The notes: generated by a model from the sequence alone, not told the origin. DNA of 18,087 bases from JAYFRC01 sp034926415 (GCA_034926415.1 JAYFRC010000083.1:1-18087), one strand, 5' to 3'; positions 7,627 to 14,976 are shown, numbered from the stretch's first letter. Made by a program: numbers and translations.

Positions 7627-9375
7627 ATGGATAACATAACAATAAAAATCAACGGCAGAGAGGTGTCCGCTCCCGCCGGTTCCACTATCCTAGACGCTGC
7701 GAATATCGCTGGCGTCGACATACCCACGCTGTGCTACATGAGAAAGATAAACGAGATAGGCGCTTGCCGTATCTGCGTTGTCGAGGTCAAGGGCGCGAAA
7801 ACGCTTGTGACCGCCTGCGTCTATCCCATCGCCCCCAATATGGAGGTTTTCACCAACACTCCGCGCGTTATCGAATCGCGCCGTAAGACGCTCCAGCTCA
7901 TTCTCTCCAACCATAACCGCTCGTGCCTTAGCTGCGTGCGCAGCGGGAACTGCGAGCTTCAGGCGCTGTGCAAAAAATACGGCGTCGACAACGAAGCGCG
8001 CTACGACGGCGCTAAGACCCCGGCCATTCCCGACATTACCGCACCCCACATGATACGCGACAACAGCAAATGCATACTCTGCCGCCGCTGCGTCGCGGTA
8101 TGCAAAGAGGTCCAGAACATCGGCGTCATAGGCGCCAACGCCCGCGGTTTCCGCACAAACATCGGCTCGGCGTTCAAAATGGGGCTAGGCAGCACAAGCT
8201 GCGTAAACTGCGGCCAGTGCATTGCCGTCTGCCCCACCGGCGCGCTCACCGAAAAGGATTATACAAAAGAGGTGTTCGCCGCCATCAACGACAGCGAAAA
8301 GGTCGTCCTAGTCCAGACCGCTCCGGCCGTGCGCGCCGCGCTTGGCGAGTGCTTCGGAATGCCCGTCGGCACCGACGTCCAGGGCAAAATGGCCGCGGCG
8401 CTTCGCCGCATGGGCTTCGATAAGGTATTCGACACGACCTTCGGCGCCGACCTCACAATAATGGAGGAAGCCACCGAGCTTCTCGGCCGCATCAAAAACA
8501 GAGGCAAGCTCCCGCTGATAACCTCGTGCAGCGCGGGCTGGGTCAGCTATTGCGAGCACTACTATCCCGATATGCTCGGCCATCTTTCCTCCTGCAAGTC
8601 GCCCCAGCAGATGTTTGGCGCGGTGGCCAAGAGCTACTGGGCGGAGAAGATGGGCGTCGACCCCAAAAACATATTCATGGTCTCGGTCATGCCCTGCACC
8701 GCCAAGAAATTTGAGATAACCCGTCCAGACGAGGGCCGCGGCGATATTCCCGATGTGGACGTCGTCCTTACAACCCGCGAGCTCGGACGCATGATAGACA
8801 CCATGGGCATACACTTTGCCGAGCTTCCCGACGAAGAATTCGACTCCCCGCTCGGCAGCGGCACCGGCGCGGCCGTTATCTTCGGCGCCAGCGGCGGCGT
8901 CATGGAGGCGGCGCTTCGCACCGCCTCGGAGCTAATCACCGGCAAGACGGCGAAGAGCGTCGATTTCAAGGAAGTGCGCGGTGTTTCGGGCATAAAGGAA
9001 GCCTCGTACAAATTGGGCGGCAAGGAGATAAAGGTCGCCGTCGCCTCCGGCCTCAAATGCGCCGGTGAGCTGCTCGAGCGCATCAAAAGCGGCGAAGCCG
9101 ACTATCAGTTCGTCGAGATCATGGCATGTCCTGGAGGCTGTGTAAACGGCGGAGGACAGCCGCAGGTGCCGTACTCCATCCGTAACTTCGTCGATATCCG
9201 TGCCAAACGCGCAGAGGCGCTTTACAGCCGAGACCGGGCGAGCACGCTGCGCAAATCTCACGAAAATCCGGACGTCAAGGAGCTTTACGCCCAGTATCTC
9301 GGAGCTCCGGGCTCCGAGAAAGCTCACGAGCTGCTCCACACGACCTATGTCAGGCGCACCATAAACGGCAACTGA
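7627..9375 (+). CDS. hydA: [FeFe] hydrogenase catalytic subunit (HydA/HndD), NAD-linked type
   Basis: The 582-residue protein carries, in order, a [2Fe-2S] domain (C36, C47, C50, C64), a His-Cys [4Fe-4S] site (H96, C100, C103, C109), two ferredoxin [4Fe-4S] clusters (C149/152/155/159 and C192/195/198/202), and the H-cluster domain. L1 reads TSCSAGW (299-305), L2 MPCTAKKFE (355-363) and L3 MACPGGCVNGGGQP (499-512). It interconverts protons and H2 at the H-cluster. L2 and L3 are canonical. L1 differs from the textbook TSCCPxW by a serine and an alanine. GGGAGGGAG ahead of the ATG is a strong ribosome site. No maturases (HydE, HydF, HydG) are encoded in the window. Confidence 0.95.
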   Translation: MDNITIKINGREVSAPAGSTILDAANIAGVDIPTLCYMRKINEIGACRICVVEVKGAKTLVTACVYPIAPNMEVFTNTPRVIESRRKTLQLILSNHNRSCLSCVRSGNCELQALCKKYGVDNEARYDGAKTPAIPDITAPHMIRDNSKCILCRRCVAVCKEVQNIGVIGANARGFRTNIGSAFKMGLGSTSCVNCGQCIAVCPTGALTEKDYTKEVFAAINDSEKVVLVQTAPAVRAALGECFGMPVGTDVQGKMAAALRRMGFDKVFDTTFGADLTIMEEATELLGRIKNRGKLPLITSCSAGWVSYCEHYYPDMLGHLSSCKSPQQMFGAVAKSYWAEKMGVDPKNIFMVSVMPCTAKKFEITRPDEGRGDIPDVDVVLTTRELGRMIDTMGIHFAELPDEEFDSPLGSGTGAAVIFGASGGVMEAALRTASELITGKTAKSVDFKEVRGVSGIKEASYKLGGKEIKVAVASGLKCAGELLERIKSGEADYQFVEIMACPGGCVNGGGQPQVPYSIRNFVDIRAKRAEALYSRDRASTLRKSHENPDVKELYAQYLGAPGSEKAHELLHTTYVRRTINGN

Positions 9376-9392
9376 CGCCTGCTTTCATTCCA

Positions 9393-9419
9393 ATATAAAA
9401 ACGTTTTTCGTTTTTATAT
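9393..9419 (+). other. Perfect AT-rich hairpin just after hydA
   Basis: An 11-bp perfect inverted repeat, ATATAAAAACG (9393-9403) and CGTTTTTATAT (9409-9419), has a T5 loop. It begins 17 nt after the hydA stop codon and 30 nt before the strong GC-rich terminator. It may be a weak terminator, a 3'-end stabilising stem, or a protein site. Confidence 0.6.
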
Positions 9420-9448
9420 ATACCCTTACCCCTCAGACCCCTCTTTAC

Positions 9449-9493
9449 AAGCGGCGCCGCGTCCGTCTTTCGGCGGAAGCGGCGCCGCTTTTT
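9449..9493 (+). terminator. Rho-independent terminator of the hydCBA operon
   Basis: A long GC-rich stem, GCGGCGCCGC (9451-9460) with GCGGCGCCGC (9479-9488), carries an inner TCCG/CGGA extension after a G-A mismatch. Five T follow (9489-9493). AA before the left arm pairs with TT after the right arm. Confidence 0.93.
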
Positions 9494-9555
9494 ATTTCCG
9501 CGCGATTCCCGGTGCCCGTCGGCTCAATTGCTCGTCAACAAAATATCAATATATA

Positions 9556-9583
9556 TTGTGCTGTTTTAAGTCAAAAAGCACAA
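9556..9583. repeat. Inverted repeat upstream of the OFA transporter promoter
   Basis: TTGTGCT (9556-9562) and AGCACAA (9577-9583) form a perfect 7-bp inverted repeat with a 14-nt centre, flanked by ATAT on both sides. It is 20 bp upstream of the -35 at 9603 and could be an operator. The rest of 9495-9600 shows nothing I recognise. Confidence 0.4.
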
Positions 9584-9602
9584 GATATGGAGGTTTTCTC
9601 TG

Positions 9603-9631
9603 TTGACATACAAAAAAAACTCTGGTATGAT
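9603..9631 (+). promoter_or_regulatory. Promoter of the ZTP riboswitch and OFA transporter
   Basis: A perfect -35 TTGACA (9603-9608) and -10 TATGAT (9626-9631) have a 17-bp spacer containing an A8 run. Transcription should begin near 9638, just before the riboswitch, giving a leader of about 160 nt. Confidence 0.88.
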
Positions 9632-9640
9632 AACAACTGC

Positions 9641-9756
9641 AAAGGACATGGCCCTGTTACTGGCGGAACGTGAAAAAACACGGGGGGGCGGGGTTCATAT
9701 AATGCCGACCGCCTGGGCAATGCCGTTTTTTCAAATAAATGGCACTGTCCTTTTTT
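9641..9756 (+). promoter_or_regulatory. ZTP (pfl motif) riboswitch with transcription terminator
   Basis: The two signature blocks of the ZTP aptamer are present in the right order: ACTGGCGG (9659-9666) and CCGCCTGGGCA (9709-9719). P1 pairs around 9648-9654 with 9690-9698, with one mismatch and a G:U pair. P2 is CGTG (9669-9672) and CACG (9679-9682) with an A6 loop. P3 is TGCC (9703-9706) and GGCA (9716-9719). The pseudoknot pairs GGCGG (9662-9666) with CCGCC (9709-9713). A terminator stem, GGGCAATGCC (9715-9724) with GGCACTGTCC (9741-9750), is followed by T6 (9751-9756) and reuses the aptamer's conserved GGGCA. Ligand binding should therefore block termination and turn the gene on. ZTP and ZMP accumulate when 10-formyl-tetrahydrofolate is scarce. 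Confidence 0.92.
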
Positions 9757-9799
9757 GTTTTCACTTTACGGGGATAAAGAATAAGGGGGCTGTTTTTCA

Positions 9800-11086
9800 A
9801 TGAGTTTTTTGGAAAACAAATGGATGCGCGCCGCAGTGCCGGCTTTGTTGATACACTGCAGCATCGGCACGGTTTACTGCTGGTCTACTTTTAAGTCCGC
9901 CATCGCGGACCAAATCGGCATGTCGCCTTTTGCCGTCGGCTGGGCGTTCTCTCTGGCGATATTTTTTCTCGGCATGTCCGCGGCAGTCGCCGGCAGAATG
10001 GTTGAGAAAAATATACATTTCTCGTCGCTTCTCGCGTGCATCTGCTTCACTGTCGGCATGCTAGGCACCGGCCTTGTGATACAGTTCGCCTCCGGCGTTG
10101 CCGCGCTCATCGGCATCTACATATTTTACGGCTGCATAATGGGCGTCGGCCTCGGCATCGGCTACCTGACTCCGGTCAAGACGCTTATGCTCTGGTTCAG
10201 CGACCAGAAAGGCCTTGCAACCGGACTTTCTATAATGGGCTTCGGCCTTGCCAAGGCCATCGCGACGCCCATCATGGAGGCCATTCAGAACAGCCTCGGC
10301 ATCTCCGCCATGTTCTACATCCTCGGCGGCGTGTATTTCTGCATGATGATGCTCGGACACTTCCTTATAAGGAAGCCGGCGGGCTACGTCGAAAAGGACA
10401 CCAGCGCCACCGGTTTCAGAACGCTGTCCATGTTCAAAAACAAAGCTTTCATCGGCATCTGGCTGATGTTCTACATCAACATACACTGCGGCCTCGCGCT
10501 TATATCCTATGAAAAGCAGATACTCGGCACCGCGTTCGCCGGAAGCCTGGCTTTGGCCGCCATCGTCAGCATCGTGCCGTCCTGCACCGCGCTGCTCAAC
10601 GCTTTCGGCAGAATCGGTTTCTCAACGCTGTCGGACCACATGCGCGACAGGAACACCATCTACAAGATAATCTTCACTATGAGCATCTGCGCGACGCTGC
10701 TCGCTCTGTGCACCTTCAGCATATCCAACGGGCCCAGGGGAATCATCTTCGGCGCAATCGCCGTGGCGCTGCTGCTCGTCGTCAACGCCGGCTACGGCGG
10801 CGGATTCTCAACGCTGCCCGCCCTGCTGTCCTCGCGCTACGGCATGGACAACGTCAGCAAGATACACGGCCTCGCGCTCTCGGCCTGGGCCATCGCGGGA
10901 CTGACCGGCAACAACATGAGCGCGCTCATCCTCTCCGCCAGCAACAACACCTACGATTACATACTTATCGCCACCGTTCTCGCCTACGGCGTGGCGCTTG
11001 CGATATGCGCGCTTGTCGTTGGGAAGCAGACACAGGCCGCGAGCATGACCGCTGCTGTTCCGGACGAAGCCAAGGCGGTCAACTGA
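9800..11086 (+). CDS. OFA-family (oxalate/formate antiporter-like) MFS transporter
   Basis: The 428-residue protein is an integral membrane protein with about 12 hydrophobic segments. The N-terminal GTVYCWSTFKSAI matches the OFA signature region (usually GxxYxWS), and the loop motif after TM4 (GYLTPVKTLMLWFSDQKGLATGLSIMGFGL) is typical of the family. OFA members exchange small carboxylates such as oxalate and formate. The place I align with the substrate lysine of OxlT in TM11 reads LSAWAIAG, with tryptophan in place of lysine, which argues against oxalate. The gene sits directly behind a ZTP riboswitch, so formate uptake for one-carbon metabolism is the best inference. AAGGGGG (9783-9789) precedes the ATG at 9800. 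It is monocistronic. Confidence 0.92.
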   Translation: MSFLENKWMRAAVPALLIHCSIGTVYCWSTFKSAIADQIGMSPFAVGWAFSLAIFFLGMSAAVAGRMVEKNIHFSSLLACICFTVGMLGTGLVIQFASGVAALIGIYIFYGCIMGVGLGIGYLTPVKTLMLWFSDQKGLATGLSIMGFGLAKAIATPIMEAIQNSLGISAMFYILGGVYFCMMMLGHFLIRKPAGYVEKDTSATGFRTLSMFKNKAFIGIWLMFYINIHCGLALISYEKQILGTAFAGSLALAAIVSIVPSCTALLNAFGRIGFSTLSDHMRDRNTIYKIIFTMSICATLLALCTFSISNGPRGIIFGAIAVALLLVVNAGYGGGFSTLPALLSSRYGMDNVSKIHGLALSAWAIAGLTGNNMSALILSASNNTYDYILIATVLAYGVALAICALVVGKQTQAASMTAAVPDEAKAVN

Positions 11087-11099
11087 TAACGAAAAATAT

Positions 11100-11136
11100 A
11101 AAAGTGAGCCGTATCGTTCGATACGGCTCACTTTTT
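11100..11136. terminator. Bidirectional terminator between OFA transporter and M29 peptidase
   Basis: A perfect stem runs from AAAAGTGAGCCGTATC (11100-11115) to GATACGGCTCACTTTT (11120-11135) with loop GTTC. It has T5 at the right end, and an A-rich left flank gives a U-run on the other strand. It serves the convergent genes on both sides. Confidence 0.93.
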
Positions 11137-11174
11137 GTTGTGGGGATCCTGAGGCGCGGGAACACGGCACTTTG

Positions 11175-12407
11175 TCAAATTGCGAAATTTCCCGACCTGA
11201 AAATATCGATTGCGCGGCCGTCGGCGGTCTCTCCAATTATTGTAAGGTCAGGCGTGCCGACCATAAAATCGACGTGCGTCACCGAGAAATTCGCGCCGCG
11301 CGCTTCTATTTCCGCACGGCTCATGTTTTCCGCGCCCTCGATGCAGGGATAAGCCTCTCCGAAAGCAAAATGGCATGAGGCGTTTTCATCGAACAGCGTC
11401 GAGTAAAACAGCGTCTTTTCGTTCGATATGGGCGAGTCGTAAGGCACAAGCGCGACCTCTCCGAAATACGACGCGCCGGCGTCTATCGCTACGGCGTCGC
11501 GCAATATAGCCTCGCCACGGTCCGCGCGCACTGAAATTATTTTCCCGGCTTTCAGCTCGAAACGTATTCCCTCTATCAGATTCCCGTTCAGAGACAGCGG
11601 CCGCGAAGCGTAGACGACGCCGTTTACCCCTGTCTTTTTCGGCAGCGTGAACACTTCCTCGGATGGGATATTGGCCGAGAACATCACGCCGTTTTTGCAT
11701 TTTTCGTCGCCGCCCGCCCAGAAATGCCCCTCGGGAAGCTCAACATGAAGGTCGGTGCCGAGAGCGTTTTTATAATGCAGAGTTTTCAGGCGCAGCGCCG
11801 TCAGCTTCTTTGTGCGCTTATGCAGCTCATCCGAATGCTTTTTCCAGTTTTCTAAAGCGTCACCTCTGTCAGAGTAGGAGGCCTTGAGTATCGCGCGCCA
11901 GAGGCGCTCCTCCGCCTCGCTCGCAGGAAGGCCCGGATAGACCTTTTCCGCCCATTTCTTTCCGGCCGCGGCGCAGACGCACCACGGGAAAGCGTTGCTC
12001 GTCTCGCGCTCGCGAAACGGCGCGAGCGCGTGTCCGGACGCAGTCTGCGCGCGGCGTATCCGAGATGCGTCTACACCGGCCAGGTTTTCCGGGTCTCCCG
12101 CGCGTATGGCAAGAAATGCCGAGCCTTGCGCGGATATTCCGTTATAAAAGTCGGCATCCCAGGGATGCACCTTGTCAAACACGTCGTCCTCGGCGTGCAG
12201 GAATCGGCTCCGCGCAACGAAATCATCCTGCCATCTTACAAGCACCTCGCTGCAGCCCATGGCGTACGCCTTTTCGGTGCACAGCCGCGCGAAATCGGCG
12301 CGCTCCACAGGGCACTCGACAACGAGCATCTGCCCTTTCTGAAGATTGACCCCGGAGCGGAGAAGCAGCTCCGCATAGCCGTTCAGCCTATTTACAATTT
12401 TTTCCAT
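11175..12407 (-). CDS. M29-family aminopeptidase (AmpS/PepS type)
   Basis: The 410-residue cytoplasmic metallopeptidase matches thermophilic-type M29 aminopeptidases in length and motifs. Metal-site signatures seen are NIPSEEVFT (first Glu), GEVALVPYDSPIS (second Glu), the AFGEAYP block, and THVDFMVGTPDL near the C-terminus (His and Asp). It would release N-terminal residues from peptides with a dinuclear metal centre. The ATG is supported by GAGGGG (12419-12424 on the plus strand, read leftward). That site overlaps the stop codon of the upstream ATPase-like gene, so translation of the two is probably coupled. It ends at the bidirectional hairpin at 11100. Confidence 0.95.
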   Translation of the reverse strand: MEKIVNRLNGYAELLLRSGVNLQKGQMLVVECPVERADFARLCTEKAYAMGCSEVLVRWQDDFVARSRFLHAEDDVFDKVHPWDADFYNGISAQGSAFLAIRAGDPENLAGVDASRIRRAQTASGHALAPFRERETSNAFPWCVCAAAGKKWAEKVYPGLPASEAEERLWRAILKASYSDRGDALENWKKHSDELHKRTKKLTALRLKTLHYKNALGTDLHVELPEGHFWAGGDEKCKNGVMFSANIPSEEVFTLPKKTGVNGVVYASRPLSLNGNLIEGIRFELKAGKIISVRADRGEAILRDAVAIDAGASYFGEVALVPYDSPISNEKTLFYSTLFDENASCHFAFGEAYPCIEGAENMSRAEIEARGANFSVTHVDFMVGTPDLTIIGETADGRAIDIFRSGNFAI

Positions 12408-12422
12408 ATTGTATTCAGCCCC

Positions 12423-13355
12423 TCATTTCATCTTTTTCGCGCCGTATACGTTTCCGTCTTCTCTGCACTCGTACCACACCGTCTCAGGCGGAAGCAGAGG
12501 GCGGAGTTTTTCCGCCTCCGCCTCCGTACATGTGATGAACGCCTGCTGGCGCCAGCGCGAAAGGAAATATGCCGCAGCCGGCCAATACAGCGAGTCTACG
12601 CCGTCGAGAAAATTTTTAAGCATTATAAAGTCGCAGTAATTTTTTGAGAAAATCTTTCTCATGGTCTCGATTTCCGCAAGGAAGAACAGCATTGAATAAA
12701 GATATTTTTCCGAATATGTCAAATCCTTATTCTCCGCCGTGAAAGAAAGCTCCTCGTCGATCTTCACCGCGCCGAAACGCTCCCAGCCCGCGATATCGTT
12801 GTCGTCGCAAAGAAAACGGAACTGTGTTATCGTCTGGTTCGCCTGCTTTTCAAGCGCCGGAGCCACATGTGTCTTCGCTTCGGCAAGCAGCCCCTCGCTT
12901 TCCTCGGCGCTCATATCGCGCAGGCGTGCGAAAACAAGCTTTTCGCGAAGCACATCCGAAACATGCGGCGACGAGAAGCCAAGCGATACGAACTCGTCGC
13001 TGTTCCAGACCGGCGAGTGATGCTTTGCCACGATGTCCGCGGCGTCCTTCTCCGTTACCGCGTCCTCGCGCAGTCCAAAAATTACAGGGTGAACGCTCTC
13101 GCTCGCACCGTCGGTCCGGCGCGACAGTATGAATTCCTTTCCGTCGTAGCCGAGAATGACACGGCCAAGCGTCTCGCCGCGCTCGTGCGGCGGTGTTTCC
13201 GCTTTTCCATACAGCGTCCAGTTTACCGCGTCAAGCAGCGCGCCCGACGCGGCGGAGGATCCGTAAAACACCGTTATGCCCGTAGTGTTGAAATTTATCT
13301 TCGTTTCCGCACGGAATTTTTCGTAGTTTTCCACTGTGAGCTGTTTAAGTATCAT
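12423..13355 (-). CDS. Degenerate RecF/SMC-type ATPase-head protein (pseudo-ATPase)
   Basis: The 310-residue protein begins MILKQLTVENYEKFRAETKINF, as in AAA_23/RecF/SbcC heads, and keeps the helix after the P-loop (LLDAVNWTLYGKAE). The Walker A position reads YGSSAASGA (31-39) with no lysine. An ABC-signature-like LTYSEKYLYSMLFFLAEIE (212-230) is followed by FIMLKNFLDGVD (243-254), where the Walker B acidic pair is Lys-Asn. The H-loop region reads FITCTEAE with no histidine. A long coiled coil is absent. I infer an ATP-hydrolysis-dead, perhaps nucleotide-free, scaffold. Ordinary codon use and an intact frame argue against a pseudogene. GGGGGGAG supports the ATG. Its stop codon is 15 nt before the M29 start. 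Confidence 0.75.
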   Translation of the reverse strand: MILKQLTVENYEKFRAETKINFNTTGITVFYGSSAASGALLDAVNWTLYGKAETPPHERGETLGRVILGYDGKEFILSRRTDGASESVHPVIFGLREDAVTEKDAADIVAKHHSPVWNSDEFVSLGFSSPHVSDVLREKLVFARLRDMSAEESEGLLAEAKTHVAPALEKQANQTITQFRFLCDDNDIAGWERFGAVKIDEELSFTAENKDLTYSEKYLYSMLFFLAEIETMRKIFSKNYCDFIMLKNFLDGVDSLYWPAAAYFLSRWRQQAFITCTEAEAEKLRPLLPPETVWYECREDGNVYGAKKMK

Positions 13356-13394
13356 CTGCGCGCTCTCCCCCCAATAATATGTCAGTATTCCAGT

Positions 13395-13423
13395 ATTATA
13401 ATGACTTCTGCGTTTCTTGGCAA
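13395..13423 (-). promoter_or_regulatory. Promoter of the pseudo-ATPase/M29 aminopeptidase operon
   Basis: On the minus strand -35 TTGCCA (13418-13423) and a perfect -10 TATAAT (13395-13400) are 17 bp apart. Transcription would begin near 13388, about 33 nt before the ATG. Confidence 0.75.
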
Positions 13424-13436
13424 ATTTTCCGCGAAA

Positions 13437-13469
13437 TTAAAACGCCGCACTCAGCGTGCGGCGTTTTAA
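13437..13469 (-). terminator. Terminator of the radical SAM gene
   Basis: A perfect 14-bp stem, TTAAAACGCCGCAC (13437-13450) with GTGCGGCGTTTTAA (13456-13469), has a 5-nt loop. Read leftward it ends in TTTTAATTT, a terminator 14 nt past the radical SAM stop. It sits directly upstream of the next leftward promoter and insulates the two units. Confidence 0.9.
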
Positions 13470-13482
13470 GTATCGTGTTTTC

Positions 13483-14976
13483 TTATTCTTCGTCGGCCTT
13501 TTCATCGCCCGTATGATCGCCGGCGGCCGTGCTGTCTGCCTTGGCCATCCCGTCGGTCTCGAGCCTATTGACATCCTTGTAGTTCTGGTAGTAGGGGATC
13601 TTGTGCGTCTGCTCATCCCATGCCTCCGCCGCTGGTTCCTTCCACTTCTCCGCGTATTCCTTGCACTTGCCGCAAAGATGCTCGACGCTCTCCGGCGACT
13701 GAAGGTCGGTGGAGTGCGCTCCTGTCTCCTTGACAAGCTTTTCAAGCAGGTCGGGGTTTTCGAGCATCGGGCAGGGACGCAGGTGGTTGCGGTTGAAGGG
13801 CTGGTTGTCGTAGTAAGCCATGAACAGCGGGCTCTTGAGTATCTCGAGCAGAGTGTGTTCCTTGATGTTCATGTTGGAATAGTGGATGAACACGCAGGGC
13901 TCCGCGTCGCCGTTGGAATTGATGTGGAAATAGTTACGTCCGCCTGCGATGCAGCCGCCGACATACTCGCCGTCGTTCTGGAAGTCCATCATGTAGATAG
14001 GCTTGCCGCCTTCAAAGGCGCGTATCTCGCGGACGCGCTTTATCATGTATGTGCGCTGCTCCGGAGTGGGCATTAGGCTCACGTCGGCCTCGTTGCCGAC
14101 GGGCATATAGTGGAAGTAGAAGCCGAAGCGGCAGCCCTTCTCGACGAGAAGGTCGAGGAATTCGTCGCTTGTGACGTCGTCGATATTCTTGCTGGTGTAA
14201 CAGATTGAGGTGCCGAACAGCAGTCCGTAGCGCTTCATCATGTCCATTCCGCGCATGACAGCGTCGAAATGCCCATCGCCGCGGCGGCCGTCGTTGGCGT
14301 TCTGGAAGCCCTCGATGCTGACGGAGAAGGACAGGTTGCCGAGACGGCGGCATTCCTCGCAGAATGCCTCGTCGATAAGGGTGGAGTTGGTGAAGCAGTG
14401 GAACTCGCAGTCGAGATGCTTCTCACAGAGCTTAAGTATATCGGCCTTGCGGACAAGGGGTTCGCCGCCGGTGAACATGAAGAAATGCATTCCGAGTTCC
14501 TTGCCCTGAGTGACGACGCTGTCCATCTGCTCGAAGGTAAGGTTCAGCTTGTGGCCGTACTCGGCGGCCCAGCAGCCTGTGCAGTGCATGTTGCAGGCGG
14601 AGGTCGGGTCCATCAGAACGAGCCAGGGAATATTGCAGTGGTGTATCTCGCGCATCTGACGCATGACCTTGGTTCCGCGGAACGCCGCCTCAAAGCCGAG
14701 ATCCAGGGCGGTCATTTTGATGACGTTGGGGTCAAGCTCATCGAGCGCACGGTTGAAGTACTTCATCCATTTGCTCTCGTCAGGGTGCTCGATGTGCCAG
14801 CGAAAGCGCTCATACGCGGTGTCTGGGAAAGTAGTGCCTACGAATTTCTTTACTAGATCGAGGATATCCATAAGTCCCTTCTGGCGATCCTTCTCCAGAT
14901 GCTTCATCGCGGCGTCAACGCCGACGGAAAATGCCGCGCGCTCAGCCTTGTGACTGAGTTCATCAATTTTATTCAT
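13483..14976 (-). CDS. Radical SAM enzyme with SPASM-like C-terminus, substrate unknown
   Basis: The 497-residue protein has a helical N-terminal region (1-110). The radical SAM core carries the SAM-cluster motif C128-x3-C132-x2-C135 (CNMHCTGC), GGEP (170-173) for SAM binding, and SVSIEG. The C-terminal cysteines C342, C361, C402, C435 and C438 (GGCIAGG..., EPC, PCPML, CGKC) are arranged like a SPASM domain holding auxiliary [4Fe-4S] clusters. The last 35 residues are acidic, low-complexity and probably disordered. SPASM enzymes often modify peptides or proteins, but no precursor peptide gene is evident beside it and it is monocistronic, so I do not assign a reaction. AGAGGA precedes the ATG. 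Confidence 0.9.
   Translation of the reverse strand: MNKIDELSHKAERAAFSVGVDAAMKHLEKDRQKGLMDILDLVKKFVGTTFPDTAYERFRWHIEHPDESKWMKYFNRALDELDPNVIKMTALDLGFEAAFRGTKVMRQMREIHHCNIPWLVLMDPTSACNMHCTGCWAAEYGHKLNLTFEQMDSVVTQGKELGMHFFMFTGGEPLVRKADILKLCEKHLDCEFHCFTNSTLIDEAFCEECRRLGNLSFSVSIEGFQNANDGRRGDGHFDAVMRGMDMMKRYGLLFGTSICYTSKNIDDVTSDEFLDLLVEKGCRFGFYFHYMPVGNEADVSLMPTPEQRTYMIKRVREIRAFEGGKPIYMMDFQNDGEYVGGCIAGGRNYFHINSNGDAEPCVFIHYSNMNIKEHTLLEILKSPLFMAYYDNQPFNRNHLRPCPMLENPDLLEKLVKETGAHSTDLQSPESVEHLCGKCKEYAEKWKEPAAEAWDEQTHKIPYYQNYKDVNRLETDGMAKADSTAAGDHTGDEKADEE

Noticed and set aside
9603..9803. A 66-codon plus-strand frame starting at a TTG in the -35 of the OFA promoter
   Set aside because: It reads through the promoter, the ZTP aptamer and the terminator, and has no ribosome binding site.
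12423..13355. Calling the ATPase-like gene a pseudogene
   Set aside because: The frame is uninterrupted, promoter and ribosome site are intact, and it ends in a coupled junction with the next gene; motif loss alone does not show decay.
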